NCBI RefSeq assembly: GCF_030254645.1
Contig: NZ_CP116346.1
Location: 2,731,973-2,795,972, forward strand
DNA length: 64,000 nt
Direction of reading: 5' to 3'
DNA from: Paucibacter sediminis
GTDB lineage: Bacteria > Pseudomonadota > Gammaproteobacteria > Burkholderiales > Burkholderiaceae_C
Below the pieces are notes generated by a model, which worked only from the letters and a program-made list of their open reading frames with translations, was not told where the DNA came from and searched no databases. The position numbers and the translations under genes are program-made. Below are positions 51,706-60,748 of this stretch, one piece after another. The first letter of the stretch is position 1. Every line of letters begins with the position of its first letter.

Positions 51706-52185
51706 ATGGGTAAAAAAGGTATCGAGACCATGGTCGGTCTGTTTGTGCTGCTGGGCATGCTGGGGCTGGTGTTCCTGGCCCTGAAGGCGGCCAACCTGGG
51801 CAGCGTGAGTGGTGGTGACACCTATATGGTGCAGGCCCGTTTCGACAATATCGGTGGCCTGAAGGTGCGCGCGCCGGTGCGCTCGGCGGGCGTGACAGTG
51901 GGGCGCGTGACCGCCATCGAGCTCGACGCCAAGACCTATCTGGGCGTGGTGCGCATGGAGGTGCAGCGCGCCTACCAGTTCCCCAAGGATTCGTCGGCCA
52001 AGATCCTGACCGCCGGCCTGCTGGGCGACCAGTACGTGGGCCTGGAGCCCGGTGCCGACGAGAAGGTGCTGGCGGCCGGCGACGTCATCAAGCAGACCCA
52101 GTCCGCCGTGGTGCTGGAGAACCTGATCGGCCAGTTCCTCTACAACAAGGCCGCCGACAGCGGCACGGCCGGAGCCAAGCCATGA
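51706..52185 (+). CDS. mlaD: Phospholipid-binding MCE protein MlaD
   Basis: MlaD forms the hexameric periplasmic ring of the Mla complex. The 159-residue product has one N-terminal membrane segment (ETMVGLFVLLGMLGLVFLAL) and one MCE domain, containing FDNIGGLKVRAPVRSAGVTVGRV and SSAKILTAGLLGDQYVGLEPG. Start at the ATG 51706; a TTG two codons earlier is disregarded. It overlaps mlaA by four bases. Confidence 0.96.
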   Translation: MGKKGIETMVGLFVLLGMLGLVFLALKAANLGSVSGGDTYMVQARFDNIGGLKVRAPVRSAGVTVGRVTAIELDAKTYLGVVRMEVQRAYQFPKDSSAKILTAGLLGDQYVGLEPGADEKVLAAGDVIKQTQSAVVLENLIGQFLYNKAADSGTAGAKP

Positions 52186-52958
52186 GCGCTGCGGCATTGG
52201 GCTCGGGCGGCGCCTGGCGCCGCGTGCTGGGCATGGCCCTGCTGCTGCTCGCGGTGAGCCTGTCGGGCTGCGCCACGCTGCGCGGCAAGGGGCCGCAGGG
52301 GCAACGCCTGGACCCCTGGGAGAGCTGGAACCGCAAGGTCTTCAGCTTCAACGAGAGCCTGGACGCCCATGTGCTCAAGCCGGTGGCCACCGCCTACAGC
52401 GAGCTGGTGCCTGCGCCGGCGCGCCTGGCTGTGGACAACTTCTTCGGCAATATCTCCGACGCCTGGTCGGCGGTGAACCTGATGCTGCAGGGGCGGTTCA
52501 AGGCCGGCGTGCAGCAGACCATGCGCGTGGCGGTCAATTCGACCCTGGGCATCGGGGGCCTGATCGACATCGCCGGCGAGACCGGCCTCGAGCGCAATAC
52601 CGAAGACCTGGGCAAGACCTTCGGGCGCTGGGGTTTTGGCACCGGTGCCTACATCGTCTGGCCCCTGCTTGGACCTTCCTCGGTGCGTGACTCGCTGGCC
52701 TTCCCGCTGGACAAGGTGGCCTCGCCGGCCTATCTGTTCCAGGAGGGCCGCAGCAAGGTCGCCATCTACAGCATCCAGACCATCAATGCACGTTCGAACT
52801 TCCTGCGTGCCGGCGAGATGCTGGACGGCATTGCGCTCGACAAATACACCTTCATCCGCGACGCCTACCTGCAGCGCCGCGGCAGCTTCGAGGACGACGA
52901 TGCCTACGAGGTGCTGGCGCCCGAGCCGGCGCCGGTGAATCCGCAGGCCGACAAGTGA
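52182..52958 (+). CDS. mlaA: Outer-membrane phospholipid lipoprotein MlaA (VacJ)
   Basis: MlaA sits in the outer membrane and removes misplaced phospholipids from the outer leaflet. The 258-residue product has a lipobox (LSGCATL) and the family motifs DPWESWNRKVFSFNE, VNSTLGIGGLIDIA, DLGKTFGRWGFGTGAYIVWPLLGPSSVRDS, and YIQTINARSNFL-like region. It lies between mlaD and mlaC, whereas E. coli encodes it elsewhere. It overlaps mlaD by four bases. Confidence 0.96.
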   Translation: MSAAALGSGGAWRRVLGMALLLLAVSLSGCATLRGKGPQGQRLDPWESWNRKVFSFNESLDAHVLKPVATAYSELVPAPARLAVDNFFGNISDAWSAVNLMLQGRFKAGVQQTMRVAVNSTLGIGGLIDIAGETGLERNTEDLGKTFGRWGFGTGAYIVWPLLGPSSVRDSLAFPLDKVASPAYLFQEGRSKVAIYSIQTINARSNFLRAGEMLDGIALDKYTFIRDAYLQRRGSFEDDDAYEVLAPEPAPVNPQADK

Positions 52959-53022
52959 ACCAAACAGGCCGCCGCTGCGTTGAGCAGGGCGTCGCCTGCT
53001 GAACCGCAAAGGGAACCGAGAA

Positions 53023-53661
53023 ATGACCATCACGAAACGACTGCTGCTGCGTGCCCTGTTGAGCCTGGGCATGGCCGTGCCGCTGCTGGCGCAGGCCGTC
53101 GACAACAGCGCGCCCGATCTGCTGATCCGCCAGCTCTCGCTGGAGACCATCGAGACCGTCAAGGCCGACAAGGCCATCCAGGGCGGCGATGTGCAGAAGG
53201 TGATCACCCTGGTGGACACCAAGGTGATGCCGCATGTGAACTTCCAGCGCATGACCGCATCGGCGGTGGGGCGCTTCTGGCGCCAGGCCACGCCCGACCA
53301 GCAGAAACGCCTGCAGGACGAGTTCAAGACCCTGCTGGTGCGTACCTATGCCGGCGCGCTGACGCAGGTGAAGGATCAATCGGTGGCACTCAAGCCGCTG
53401 CGCGCCGGCGCGGACGATGCCGAGGTGGTGGTGCGCACCGAGATCCGCGGCAAGGGCGATCCGATCCAGCTGGACTACCGCCTGGAGAAGACGCCCAAGG
53501 GCTGGCAGATCTATGACGTGAATGTGCTGGGCATCTGGCTGGCCGACCAGTACCGCAACAGCTTCGCGCAGGAGATCGGCGCCAACGGCATCGACGGGCT
53601 GATCAAGGCCCTGGCCGATCGCAACGCCAAGGCGGCGTCGCCTGCGCCTGCCAAGACCTGA
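53023..53661 (+). CDS. mlaC: Periplasmic phospholipid carrier MlaC
   Basis: MlaC shuttles phospholipids across the periplasm between MlaA and MlaFEDB. The 212-residue product has a signal peptide (ending LLAQA), and the MlaC/Ttg2D fold motifs TKVMPHVNFQRMTASAVGRFWRQATPDQQKRL, LLVRTYAGAL and KGWQIYDVNVLGIWL. A small 6-bp hairpin (AGCAGG/CCTGCT) lies in the 64-base gap before it. mlaB follows three bases later. Confidence 0.95.
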   Translation: MTITKRLLLRALLSLGMAVPLLAQAVDNSAPDLLIRQLSLETIETVKADKAIQGGDVQKVITLVDTKVMPHVNFQRMTASAVGRFWRQATPDQQKRLQDEFKTLLVRTYAGALTQVKDQSVALKPLRAGADDAEVVVRTEIRGKGDPIQLDYRLEKTPKGWQIYDVNVLGIWLADQYRNSFAQEIGANGIDGLIKALADRNAKAASPAPAKT

Positions 53662-53664
53662 GCC

Positions 53665-53985
53665 ATGCCGGACACCATGCTGAAACTGCCGGCGCGCGTG
53701 CGCCTGCAAGAGCTGCCCGATGTCTGGCGTGAACTGGAGACGGCGCTGCGCGCCGAACAGGCGCAGGTGCGCCAGGGGGCGGGCAGCGCGGTGCGCCTGA
53801 ACCTGGCCGGCCTGCACGATTTCGACTCGGCGGTGCTGACTCTTTTGTTGAGCGCCATGCGCCAGCTGCAACAGCAGGGGCTGAGCCTGGAGCTGAGCGA
53901 AGCGCCGACCAAGCTGCGCGAGCTGGCGCGCGTCTACGGCGTGGCCAGCCTGCTGTGGGCCGATGAGGCCCCGGCCGCTGCCTGA
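53665..53985 (+). CDS. mlaB: STAS-domain protein MlaB
   Basis: MlaB is the cytoplasmic STAS subunit that stabilises MlaF. The 106-residue product has the STAS layout with NLAGLHDFDSAVLTLLLSAMRQ, carrying the conserved Asp-Ser pair, and a Leu-rich C-terminal helix. Small size and position after mlaC support the call. It ends the mla operon, 45 bases from the convergent hexR stop. Confidence 0.9.
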   Translation: MPDTMLKLPARVRLQELPDVWRELETALRAEQAQVRQGAGSAVRLNLAGLHDFDSAVLTLLLSAMRQLQQQGLSLELSEAPTKLRELARVYGVASLLWADEAPAAA

Positions 53986-53990
53986 GGGAC

Positions 53991-54042
53991 GCTACACGGC
54001 GTCGTTACGCGATGCAGTTATGCGGTGTAGTTACGCGGCATA
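53991..54042. repeat. Imperfect 13-bp tandem repeat, about four units
   Basis: Units start at 53991, 54004, 54017 and 54030. The last three read GTTACGCGATGCA, GTTATGCGGTGTA and GTTACGCGGCATA; the first is more degenerate. The array fills the mlaB-hexR gap and runs into the hexR stop and last codons. Because each unit contains GTTA, the minus strand has a stop-like TAAC in each copy. Confidence 0.6.
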
Positions 54043-54897
54043 GCGCTTGCTGCGCAGATTGCGCTTGATCTCCTGCAGCATGGGGCGCAGGTTCTGGCCC
54101 AGGCGCAGCGCCACGCCGGTGGTGAGGATGTCCACCGCGATCAGGTGCAGCAGGCGCGAAACCATGGGGCTGTAGCGGTCGTAGTCCTCGGGGTGGTCCA
54201 CCGCCAGCAAGACCTGACCCGGCGCCTGCCCGATCTGCGCCAGCGGTGAGCCGCTGGCCGTGATGATGATGGTGGTGGCGCCCTTCTTGCGCGCGATCTC
54301 GGCCGCGTCCAGCAGATCGCGGCTGCGCCCCGAGTTGCTGATCACCACGGCGCAATCGCCCGGCCCCAGCATGGTGGCGCTCATCAGCTGCACATGGCCG
54401 TCACTGCAGGCGATGGTGTGCACGCCCAGGCGGAAGAATTTGTGCTGGGCGTCCTGGGCCACGATGCCCGAGTTGCCGACGCCATAGAACTCAATGCGCT
54501 TGCCATGGCGGCCGGCCTCGGAAAGCGCCGCGATGGCGCGCTCGAAGGCATGGCTGGCGGCGTCGTTGCGGTAGTGCAGCAGGGCGGCGACGGCGTTGTC
54601 CACCACCTTGACGATCAGATCACCGGGTTTGTCGTCCTCGTCCACCGCGCGATGCACAAAGGGCACGCCCTCGTTGACGCTGCCGGCCAGCTTGAGCTTG
54701 AAGTCCGCCAGGCCGTCATAGCCGACGCTGCGGCAGAAGCGCACCACGGTGGGCTTGCTGACATGCGAGCGATCCGCCAGTTCGCTGACCGGCAGATTCG
54801 CAAAGGCGCGCGGATCGCTCAGCAGCAGCTTGGCCACGCGCTGCTCGGCGGGGGGGAGGGCGGGCAGGGCCGCCTTGACACGTTCCAGCATGCTCAT
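54031..54897 (-). CDS. hexR: RpiR-family transcriptional regulator HexR
   Basis: HexR represses central sugar metabolism genes and is released by KDPG, an Entner-Doudoroff intermediate. The 288-residue product has an N-terminal RpiR helix-turn-helix (SELADRSHVSKPTVVRFCRSVGYDG) and a C-terminal SIS sugar-phosphate domain (FYGVGNSGIVAQDAQHKFFRLG, VVISNSGRSRDLLD). It overlaps the upstream zwf stop by four bases, so zwf-hexR is one unit, giving feedback control. The edd/eda genes are not in the window. Confidence 0.92.
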   Translation of the reverse strand: MSMLERVKAALPALPPAEQRVAKLLLSDPRAFANLPVSELADRSHVSKPTVVRFCRSVGYDGLADFKLKLAGSVNEGVPFVHRAVDEDDKPGDLIVKVVDNAVAALLHYRNDAASHAFERAIAALSEAGRHGKRIEFYGVGNSGIVAQDAQHKFFRLGVHTIACSDGHVQLMSATMLGPGDCAVVISNSGRSRDLLDAAEIARKKGATTIIITASGSPLAQIGQAPGQVLLAVDHPEDYDRYSPMVSRLLHLIAVDILTTGVALRLGQNLRPMLQEIKRNLRSKRYAA

Positions 54898-56339
54898 TGC
54901 TCTTCGGCCCAGGCAAAGCCGTCGCGTGCCACCAGGGCGCTGGCGGCGGGTGGCCCCCAGCTGCCGGCGCCATAGGTGCGCAGGCTGGCCGGGTCCTGCT
55001 TCCAGGCATCCAGGATGGGCTCGACCCAGCGCCAGGCCTGCTCCTGCTCGTCGCTGCGCACGAACAGGTTCAGGCGGCCGGCGATGGCATCGAGCAGCAG
55101 GCGTTCGTAGGCGCCGACGCGGTTCGCGGCGAAGGCCTTGTCGAAATCCAGGTCCAGCGAGACCGGCGAAAGCGCCTCGCCATGCGCACCGCCCTTGGCC
55201 GCCAGCAACTGCAGCTCCAGCCCGTCTTCGGGTTGCAGCTTGATCACCAGGCGGTTGGCACGATTCGAGCCCGGGAAGATGGGATGCGGCACCGGACGGA
55301 AGTTGACGACGATCTGCGCGTCGCGCGCCGCCAGGCGTTTGCCGGTGCGCAGGTAAAAGGGCACGCCGGCCCAGCGCCAGTTCTGCACCTCGGTGCGCAG
55401 GGCCACAAAGGTCTCGCAGGCGCTGTCGGCCGAGATCTTGCCCTCGTCCAGATAGCCCACCACGGCCTTGCCGTCCACCGTGCCGGCGCGGTACTGGCCG
55501 CGCACCACGTCGCGCGCCACCGTCTCGGGCGTGAAGGGCTTGAGCGAGCGCAGCACCTTGAGCTTCTCGTCGCGGATCGCGTCGGCGTCGGCCGTGGAGG
55601 GGGGCTCCATGGCGATCATGGTGAGCAGCTGCAGCGCATGGTTCTGGATCATGTCGCGCAGCGCGCCGGTGCCATCGTAGAAGGGGCCGCGCGTGCCCAC
55701 GCCCAGCGACTCGGCCAGCGTGATCTGGATATTGGCAATGCTCTCGCGGTGCCAGAGCGGTTCGAACAAGGCATTGCCGAAGCGCAGCGCCATCAGGTTC
55801 TGCACCGAGGGCTTGCCGAGGTAATGGTCGATGCGGAAGGCCTGGCTTTCGGCGAACACCGAGCGCACCACGCGGTTGATCTGCTGAGCACTGGCGAGGT
55901 CATGCCCCAGCGGTTTTTCCAGCACCACGCGCACGCGCGGCTCGTTGAGGCCGGCGGCGCCGAGCTGCTCGCAGATCTGCGTGAACAGATGCGGGCTGGT
56001 GGCCAGGTACATCACCACGGTGTCGGCCTGGCGTTCGGCCAGCCAGTCCTTCAGGTGCTGGTAATGCGCGGGCTGCGAGAGATCCATGCGCCGGTAGTGC
56101 ACCAGGGCGGCGAACTTCTCGAACTCCTCGTCACTGGGGCGCTTGGGCCCCTCGACCTCGCGGAAGCGCTCCTTCAGCCATTCGCGGTAACGCGCGTCGG
56201 GCATCTCGTCGCGCGCCACCGCCAGGATGCGGCCGCCCTCGGGCAGCTTGCCATGACGGAAGGCCTGGAACAGCGCCGGCATCAGCTTGCGCCAGGTGAG
56301 GTCGCCGGTACCGCCAAAGAAAACGAGATCGAAGGACAT
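54894..56339 (-). CDS. zwf: Glucose-6-phosphate 1-dehydrogenase
   Basis: Zwf oxidises glucose 6-phosphate to 6-phosphogluconolactone, producing NADPH. The 481-residue product has the dinucleotide motif FFGGTGDLTWRKL, the active-site segment RIDHYLGKPSVQN and the GTRGPFYDGTGALRDMIQNH region. The ATG at 56339 gives the typical N-terminus MSFDLVFFGGTGDL; 19 extra upstream residues are unlikely. 6-phosphogluconolactonase (pgl) is not adjacent. A possible HexR site lies 50 bases upstream. Confidence 0.96.
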   Translation of the reverse strand: MSFDLVFFGGTGDLTWRKLMPALFQAFRHGKLPEGGRILAVARDEMPDARYREWLKERFREVEGPKRPSDEEFEKFAALVHYRRMDLSQPAHYQHLKDWLAERQADTVVMYLATSPHLFTQICEQLGAAGLNEPRVRVVLEKPLGHDLASAQQINRVVRSVFAESQAFRIDHYLGKPSVQNLMALRFGNALFEPLWHRESIANIQITLAESLGVGTRGPFYDGTGALRDMIQNHALQLLTMIAMEPPSTADADAIRDEKLKVLRSLKPFTPETVARDVVRGQYRAGTVDGKAVVGYLDEGKISADSACETFVALRTEVQNWRWAGVPFYLRTGKRLAARDAQIVVNFRPVPHPIFPGSNRANRLVIKLQPEDGLELQLLAAKGGAHGEALSPVSLDLDFDKAFAANRVGAYERLLLDAIAGRLNLFVRSDEQEQAWRWVEPILDAWKQDPASLRTYGAGSWGPPAASALVARDGFAWAEEQ

Positions 56340-56388
56340 GCGCGTGCTGCCTGTGTTGCTGCCCTGGGCTTTTGCCCGGCGGACTTGA

Positions 56389-56403
56389 TGTAACAAAGTT
56401 TCT
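56389..56403. promoter_or_regulatory. Candidate HexR operator between zwf and tal
   Basis: TGTAACAAAGTTTCT resembles an imperfect inverted repeat around AAC-AAA-GTT, similar to the TGTAA-spacer-TTACA type described for HexR in other proteobacteria. It lies in the 224-base divergent region between zwf and tal, 50 bases before zwf. A lone TGTAAC half-site at 56501 and a perfect 6-bp hairpin (CTCGCT/AGCGAG) at 56507-56521 lie nearer tal. The right half matches poorly. Confidence 0.35.
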
Positions 56404-56563
56404 GGATTTATGATGCACGAGTTTCTTGTTCAGGTCAATCCGGTGCGGCCTGCAAGGCAATGCTCCCATGAGCGGAGGGGTTGGCACCGATGGCGGCCGC
56501 TGTAACCTCGCTCCCAGCGAGAGCGGTTCTAATACGGGCCTGGACAAACCAAGGGCTTTCCCC

Positions 56564-57514
56564 ATGACGAATCAGCTGGAACAACTCAAGCGCTTTACGA
56601 CGGTGGTGGCCGACACCGGCAACTTCCTGCAGCTGGCGCAGTTCACGCCGCGCGACGCGACCACCAATCCCTCGCTCATCCTCAAGGCCGTGCTCTCGCC
56701 CGACTACGCGCCTCTGCTGAAAGACACCGTGGCGGCACATCGCGGCGAGCCGCTGGACGCCATCGTGGACCAGGTGTTGGTGCGCTTCGGCCTCGAGATC
56801 CTGAAGGTGGTGCCGGGCCGCGTGTCGACCGAGGTCGATGCCCGCCTGAGCTTCGACACCGCGGCCACGATTGCGCGTGCGCATCGCCTCATCAAGCTCT
56901 ACGAGGCCGCCGGCATCGGCCGCGAGCGGGTGCTCATCAAGATCGCCTCCACCTGGGAGGGCATCCAGGCGGCGCGCGCGCTGGAGCGGGAAGGCATCCA
57001 TTGCAACCTGACCCTGCTGTTCGCCTTCTGCCAGGCGGTGGCCTGCGGTGAGGCCGGCGTGCAGCTGATCTCGCCCTTTGTCGGCCGCATCTACGACTGG
57101 TACAAGAAGAGCGCCGGCAGCGCCTGGGACGAGGCCGCCAAGGCCGGGGCGAACGATCCCGGCGTGCAATCTGTGGCGCAGATCTTTGCCTATTACAAGA
57201 AGCATGGTGTCGCCACCGAGGTGATGGGCGCCAGCTTCCGCAATATCGGCCAGATCCAGGCGCTGGCGGGTTGCGATCTGCTCACCATCAGCCCCGACCT
57301 GCTGGCCCAGTTGCAGGCCAGCGAGGCGCCGCTGACGCGCGCGCTCAACGCCGATGCCGCGCGCAGTGCCGAGCTGCCCAAAGTCTCCTACGACGAAGCG
57401 GGATTCCGCTACGCCCTCAACCAGGATGCCATGGCCACCGAGAAGCTGGCCGAGGGCATCCGCCTGTTTGCCATCGATGCCGGCAAGCTGGATCAGCTCA
57501 TAGAAAGCCTCTGA
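56564..57514 (+). CDS. tal: Transaldolase
   Basis: Transaldolase moves a three-carbon unit between pentose-phosphate intermediates. The 316-residue product has the [12 protein letters not shown] motif and Schiff-base lysine region [16 protein letters not shown] (Lys126), followed by [15 protein letters not shown] and [14 protein letters not shown]. Start at 56564 matches family N-termini ([19 protein letters not shown]). The stop overlaps the pgi start by one base (TGATG), so the two are coupled. Confidence 0.97.
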   Translation: MTNQLEQLKRFTTVVADTGNFLQLAQFTPRDATTNPSLILKAVLSPDYAPLLKDTVAAHRGEPLDAIVDQVLVRFGLEILKVVPGRVSTEVDARLSFDTAATIARAHRLIKLYEAAGIGRERVLIKIASTWEGIQAARALEREGIHCNLTLLFAFCQAVACGEAGVQLISPFVGRIYDWYKKSAGSAWDEAAKAGANDPGVQSVAQIFAYYKKHGVATEVMGASFRNIGQIQALAGCDLLTISPDLLAQLQASEAPLTRALNADAARSAELPKVSYDEAGFRYALNQDAMATEKLAEGIRLFAIDAGKLDQLIESL

Positions 57515-59136
57515 TGTCCTATCCGCGTTGTGACCAGAGCCCGGCCTGGGCGGCTCTGCAAGACCACTACCGGCGCAGCGGCGCGCAATTCGATCTGCGC
57601 GCGGCCTTTGCCGCTGAGCCGGAGCGGTTTGCGCAGTGGTCCCTGCAGGCGCCCGAGGTGTTTGCCGACCTGTCCAAGAACCGCATCGAGGCGGCCACCC
57701 TGGACCTGCTCGTGCAACTGGCCGAGGGCTGCCAGCTGGGCGCACAACGCGAGGCGATGTTCAAGGGCGAGCCCATCAACCACACCGAGGGGCGTGCCGT
57801 GCTGCACACGGCGCTGCGCGCGCCCGCCGGCGCGGCACCCTTCAGCGACGAGGTGCAGGCCTCGCTGGCGCGCATGCTGGCCTTTGCGGAAAGCGTGCGC
57901 GCCGCGGACAGCGGCATCCGCGACGTGGTGCACATCGGCATCGGCGGCAGCGACCTCGGCCCCGCCATGGTGGTGCAGGCCCTGCAGGCCTTTGCCAAGC
58001 CTGGCCTGCGCCTGCACTTCGTTTCCAATGTGGACGGGCATGACCTGGCCCCGGTGCTGCGCGAGCTGGATCCTGCGCGCACCCTGTTCGTGATCGCCTC
58101 CAAGACCTTCACGACCCAGGAGACGCTGGCGAATGCGCTGGCGGCCAAGGCCTGGTTCCTGGCCGCCGGCGGCAGCGATGTCGGCCGCCATTTCGTGGCC
58201 ACCAGCAGCAATACCGCGGCGGCGGCCGAGTTCGGCATCCACACCACCTTCGGGTTCTGGGACTGGGTGGGCGGGCGCTACTCGCTGTGGTCGGTGATCG
58301 GTCTGCCGATTGCGATCGCCATCGGCGCCGAGCATTTCCGCGCCCTGCTGGCCGGCGCCTGGGCCATGGATGAGCATTTCCGTGCCGCGCCGCTGCGCCA
58401 GAACCTGCCGGCGCTGCTGGGCCTGCTCGACATCTGGTATCGCAACTTCCATGGTTTCACGAGCCGCAGCGTGGCGCCTTATCACCAGGGCCTGAAGCGC
58501 CTGCCCGCCTATCTGCAGCAGCTCGAGATGGAGAGCAACGGCAAGGGCGTGGACCGCGAGGGTCAGGCCTTGCCCTATGGCACCAGCCCGGTGGTCTGGG
58601 GCGAGGCCGGCACCAATGGCCAGCATGCCTACTTCCAGATGCTGCACCAGGGCACGGACGTCATCCCGGTCGAGTTCATCGCGGTGAAGACGCCCACGCA
58701 TGGCCCGCAGGTGACGGGCGAGCTGGCCGAGCGTCTGGCCGACCAGCATGTCAAGCTGCTGGCCAACTGCCTGGCGCAGTCGCAGGCGCTGATGCAGGGC
58801 AAGTCGGTCGAGGAGGCGCTGCACGAGCGCGCGCCCACGGCGTCCAAGTCACTCGGCGTGCTGACGGTGGCGCGCCATCGCAGCTTCCCGGGCAACCGGC
58901 CCAGCACCACCTTGCTGCTGGAGACACTCAACCCGCGTTCGCTGGGTGCGCTGATCGCGCTCTACGAGCACCGCGTGTTCGTGAGCGGCGCGCTGTGGGG
59001 CATCAACAGCTTCGACCAATGGGGCGTCGAGTTGGGCAAGGCCCTGTGCAGCAGCCTGTTGCCGCGCCTGGGCAGCGGTGATGTGGCGGGCCTGGATGCC
59101 TCGACCGCGGGGCTGCTGCAGAAGTTGCGCGCATGA
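57514..59136 (+). CDS. pgi: Glucose-6-phosphate isomerase
   Basis: Pgi interconverts glucose 6-phosphate and fructose 6-phosphate. The 540-residue product carries the family motifs HIGIGGSDLGPAMVVQAL, SKTFTTQETLANA, FWDWVGGRYSLWSVIGLP, LQQLEMESNGKGVD (signature) and FPGNRPSTTLLL. Length is normal. It lies between tal and a small HAD phosphatase, overlapping the latter by four bases; the three form a sugar-phosphate operon. Confidence 0.97.
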   Translation: MSYPRCDQSPAWAALQDHYRRSGAQFDLRAAFAAEPERFAQWSLQAPEVFADLSKNRIEAATLDLLVQLAEGCQLGAQREAMFKGEPINHTEGRAVLHTALRAPAGAAPFSDEVQASLARMLAFAESVRAADSGIRDVVHIGIGGSDLGPAMVVQALQAFAKPGLRLHFVSNVDGHDLAPVLRELDPARTLFVIASKTFTTQETLANALAAKAWFLAAGGSDVGRHFVATSSNTAAAAEFGIHTTFGFWDWVGGRYSLWSVIGLPIAIAIGAEHFRALLAGAWAMDEHFRAAPLRQNLPALLGLLDIWYRNFHGFTSRSVAPYHQGLKRLPAYLQQLEMESNGKGVDREGQALPYGTSPVVWGEAGTNGQHAYFQMLHQGTDVIPVEFIAVKTPTHGPQVTGELAERLADQHVKLLANCLAQSQALMQGKSVEEALHERAPTASKSLGVLTVARHRSFPGNRPSTTLLLETLNPRSLGALIALYEHRVFVSGALWGINSFDQWGVELGKALCSSLLPRLGSGDVAGLDASTAGLLQKLRA

Positions 59137-59747
59137 ACATCGTGTTCGACTTTGGCGGTGTGGTGTTCCGCTGGCACCCGCCCAGCTTCCTGGCGCGCGT
59201 CTGGCCGCATCGCGTGCCCGACCTGGCCGCTGCCGAGGCCACTGCAGCGGCCTTCTTCGAGAACTACGGCGGCGACTGGGGCGCCTTCGATCAGGGGCTG
59301 ATCGATGCGCCGACGGTGGTGCGGCGCATTGCGGCGCGCACCGGCTGGCCCGAGGCCGAGGTGGCCGCGGTGGTGGCGGCGGTGCCCGATGAATTGCAGG
59401 CCTTGCCCGGCACGGTGGCGCTGATCCAGGAACTCAAGGCCGCCGGTCATCGGCTTTTCTATCTCTCCAACATGCCCGAGCCCTATGCCGAGCACCTGGA
59501 ACGCGCGCATCCGCTGAGGCAGTGGTTCGAGGGCGGCGTGTTCTCGGGGCGGGTGAAGCATTCCAAGCCGCGCGAGGAAATCTACCGCATCGCCGAGCAA
59601 CGCTTCGGCGTGGCGCCGCAGAGCCTGCTGTTCCTGGACGATCACCCCGCCAACATCACGGCCGCGAAGGCGCGCGGCTGGCAGGCGCTGTTGTTCAGCA
59701 ATGCCGAGGCGCTGCGACCGGAGCTGCGCGCGCTGAAGCTGCTCTAG
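59133..59747 (+). CDS. HAD-family hydrolase, YihX-like
   Basis: This is a haloacid-dehalogenase-type phosphatase of 204 residues. Motif I is FDFGGVVF (nucleophile Asp5), motif II is FYLSNMPEPYAEH, the motif III lysine is in VKHSKPREEIYRI, and motif IV is FLDDHPANI. The closest known layout is E. coli YihX, which releases phosphate from alpha-glucose 1-phosphate. Translation is coupled to pgi by a four-base overlap, which fits a role in sugar-phosphate salvage; substrate is inferred only. Confidence 0.85.
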   Translation: MNIVFDFGGVVFRWHPPSFLARVWPHRVPDLAAAEATAAAFFENYGGDWGAFDQGLIDAPTVVRRIAARTGWPEAEVAAVVAAVPDELQALPGTVALIQELKAAGHRLFYLSNMPEPYAEHLERAHPLRQWFEGGVFSGRVKHSKPREEIYRIAEQRFGVAPQSLLFLDDHPANITAAKARGWQALLFSNAEALRPELRALKLL

Positions 59748-59755
59748 CCCCCGGG

Positions 59756-59950
59756 CTAGTGAGGCAGGTCCTGATCCTCGGTGGGCGGCGCCGCCTGCAC
59801 GCGGAAGGATTCGCTGGCCCAGGCACCCAGGTCATGCTCGCGGCAGCGCTCGCTGCAGAAGGGGCGCCAGCGGTTGCTGGGCGCAAAGACGCTGTCGCCG
59901 CCGCAGCTGGGGCAGGGCACGATGCGCGGCTTGTCGCTCTTCGGTTCCAT
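59756..59950 (-). CDS. yacG: DNA gyrase inhibitor YacG
   Basis: YacG is a small zinc protein that binds GyrB and blocks DNA gyrase in vitro. The 64-residue product has the four-cysteine zinc site (Cys13 and Cys16 in PCPSCGG; Cys32 and Cys36 in FCSERCRE). The tail after [17 protein letters not shown] is family-typical. It follows zapD by 11 bases, and the run pilB-pilC-pilD-coaE-zapD-yacG is a classic conserved block. Longer in-frame extension upstream overlaps zapD and is not coding. Confidence 0.93.
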   Translation of the reverse strand: MEPKSDKPRIVPCPSCGGDSVFAPSNRWRPFCSERCREHDLGAWASESFRVQAAPPTEDQDLPH

Positions 59951-59961
59951 CACGCTGCTCC

Positions 59962-60726
59962 TCAGGCGCACAGGGTCAGCTCGAAGCTGGCATCCTGCTG
60001 GGCGAGCTTGAGGCGGCCCTCCTCGTCCTGACGCATCAGCCGGATCGAGATCATCAGGCGGTGGCCGCTGATCTCGGGGATCAGGCCCAGGCTGGGGTCG
60101 AGGCGCATGCGTAGCAGGTGGTAGCTGCGCCCCTGGGGCAGGCTTTGCTGGAACTGGCCGGCTTGCGCCGCCACCTTGTGCGGGGCACCGGAATCGCGCA
60201 GCAGGCCCAGCAGCACCTGCAGGGCCTCGGCCAGCGGCATCAGGGACTGCGTCCATTGCATCAGATCGTTGCGGCGACGCGCCGGCAGGAACTGCTGCCA
60301 GGTGTAGTAGGCCGGCAGATCGAACTCGCAGGTGCCGCCGGGGATGCTGATGCGGCTGCGTATGCTCATCAGCCACTCGTTGGTGGTGAGGGCATGGCCG
60401 GCCTTGCCGGAGAGCTGGTTCAGATTGGCGAAGGCGCGGTCGATGCGGGCGATCACCTCGTCGAGCACGCTTTCAGCGATCGCCGGGTTGCCGCGGTAGC
60501 CGTTGAGCTGGGCCTTGTGCCGCTCCAATTCCTTGAGCAGGTCGGACTTCAGGTCGGCGCGCGAGGCCACGTCCATGATCTCGAAGATGGTGACCAGGGC
60601 GAAGTGATGGTCCAGTGCCGTTTCGCGCGAGATCAACTGCCCCAGGCGATCGAACAGATGTTCCAGACGCAGCATCGTGCGGATGCTTTCGTTGAACGGG
60701 TATTCGTATAAGACCAAGGCGGCCAT
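59962..60726 (-). CDS. zapD: Cell division protein ZapD
   Basis: ZapD binds FtsZ and bundles its filaments at the division site. The 254-residue product begins [28 protein letters not shown], which is diagnostic, and contains [40 protein letters not shown] and the beta-rich C-terminal [23 protein letters not shown] region. The ATG at 60726 is preferred; a start at 60762 would add 12 residues. A perfect 8-bp inverted repeat lies 23-47 bases upstream. Confidence 0.95.
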   Translation of the reverse strand: MAALVLYEYPFNESIRTMLRLEHLFDRLGQLISRETALDHHFALVTIFEIMDVASRADLKSDLLKELERHKAQLNGYRGNPAIAESVLDEVIARIDRAFANLNQLSGKAGHALTTNEWLMSIRSRISIPGGTCEFDLPAYYTWQQFLPARRRNDLMQWTQSLMPLAEALQVLLGLLRDSGAPHKVAAQAGQFQQSLPQGRSYHLLRMRLDPSLGLIPEISGHRLMISIRLMRQDEEGRLKLAQQDASFELTLCA

Positions 60727-60748
60727 TCCTCGTCGATCAGCGTTGTGG

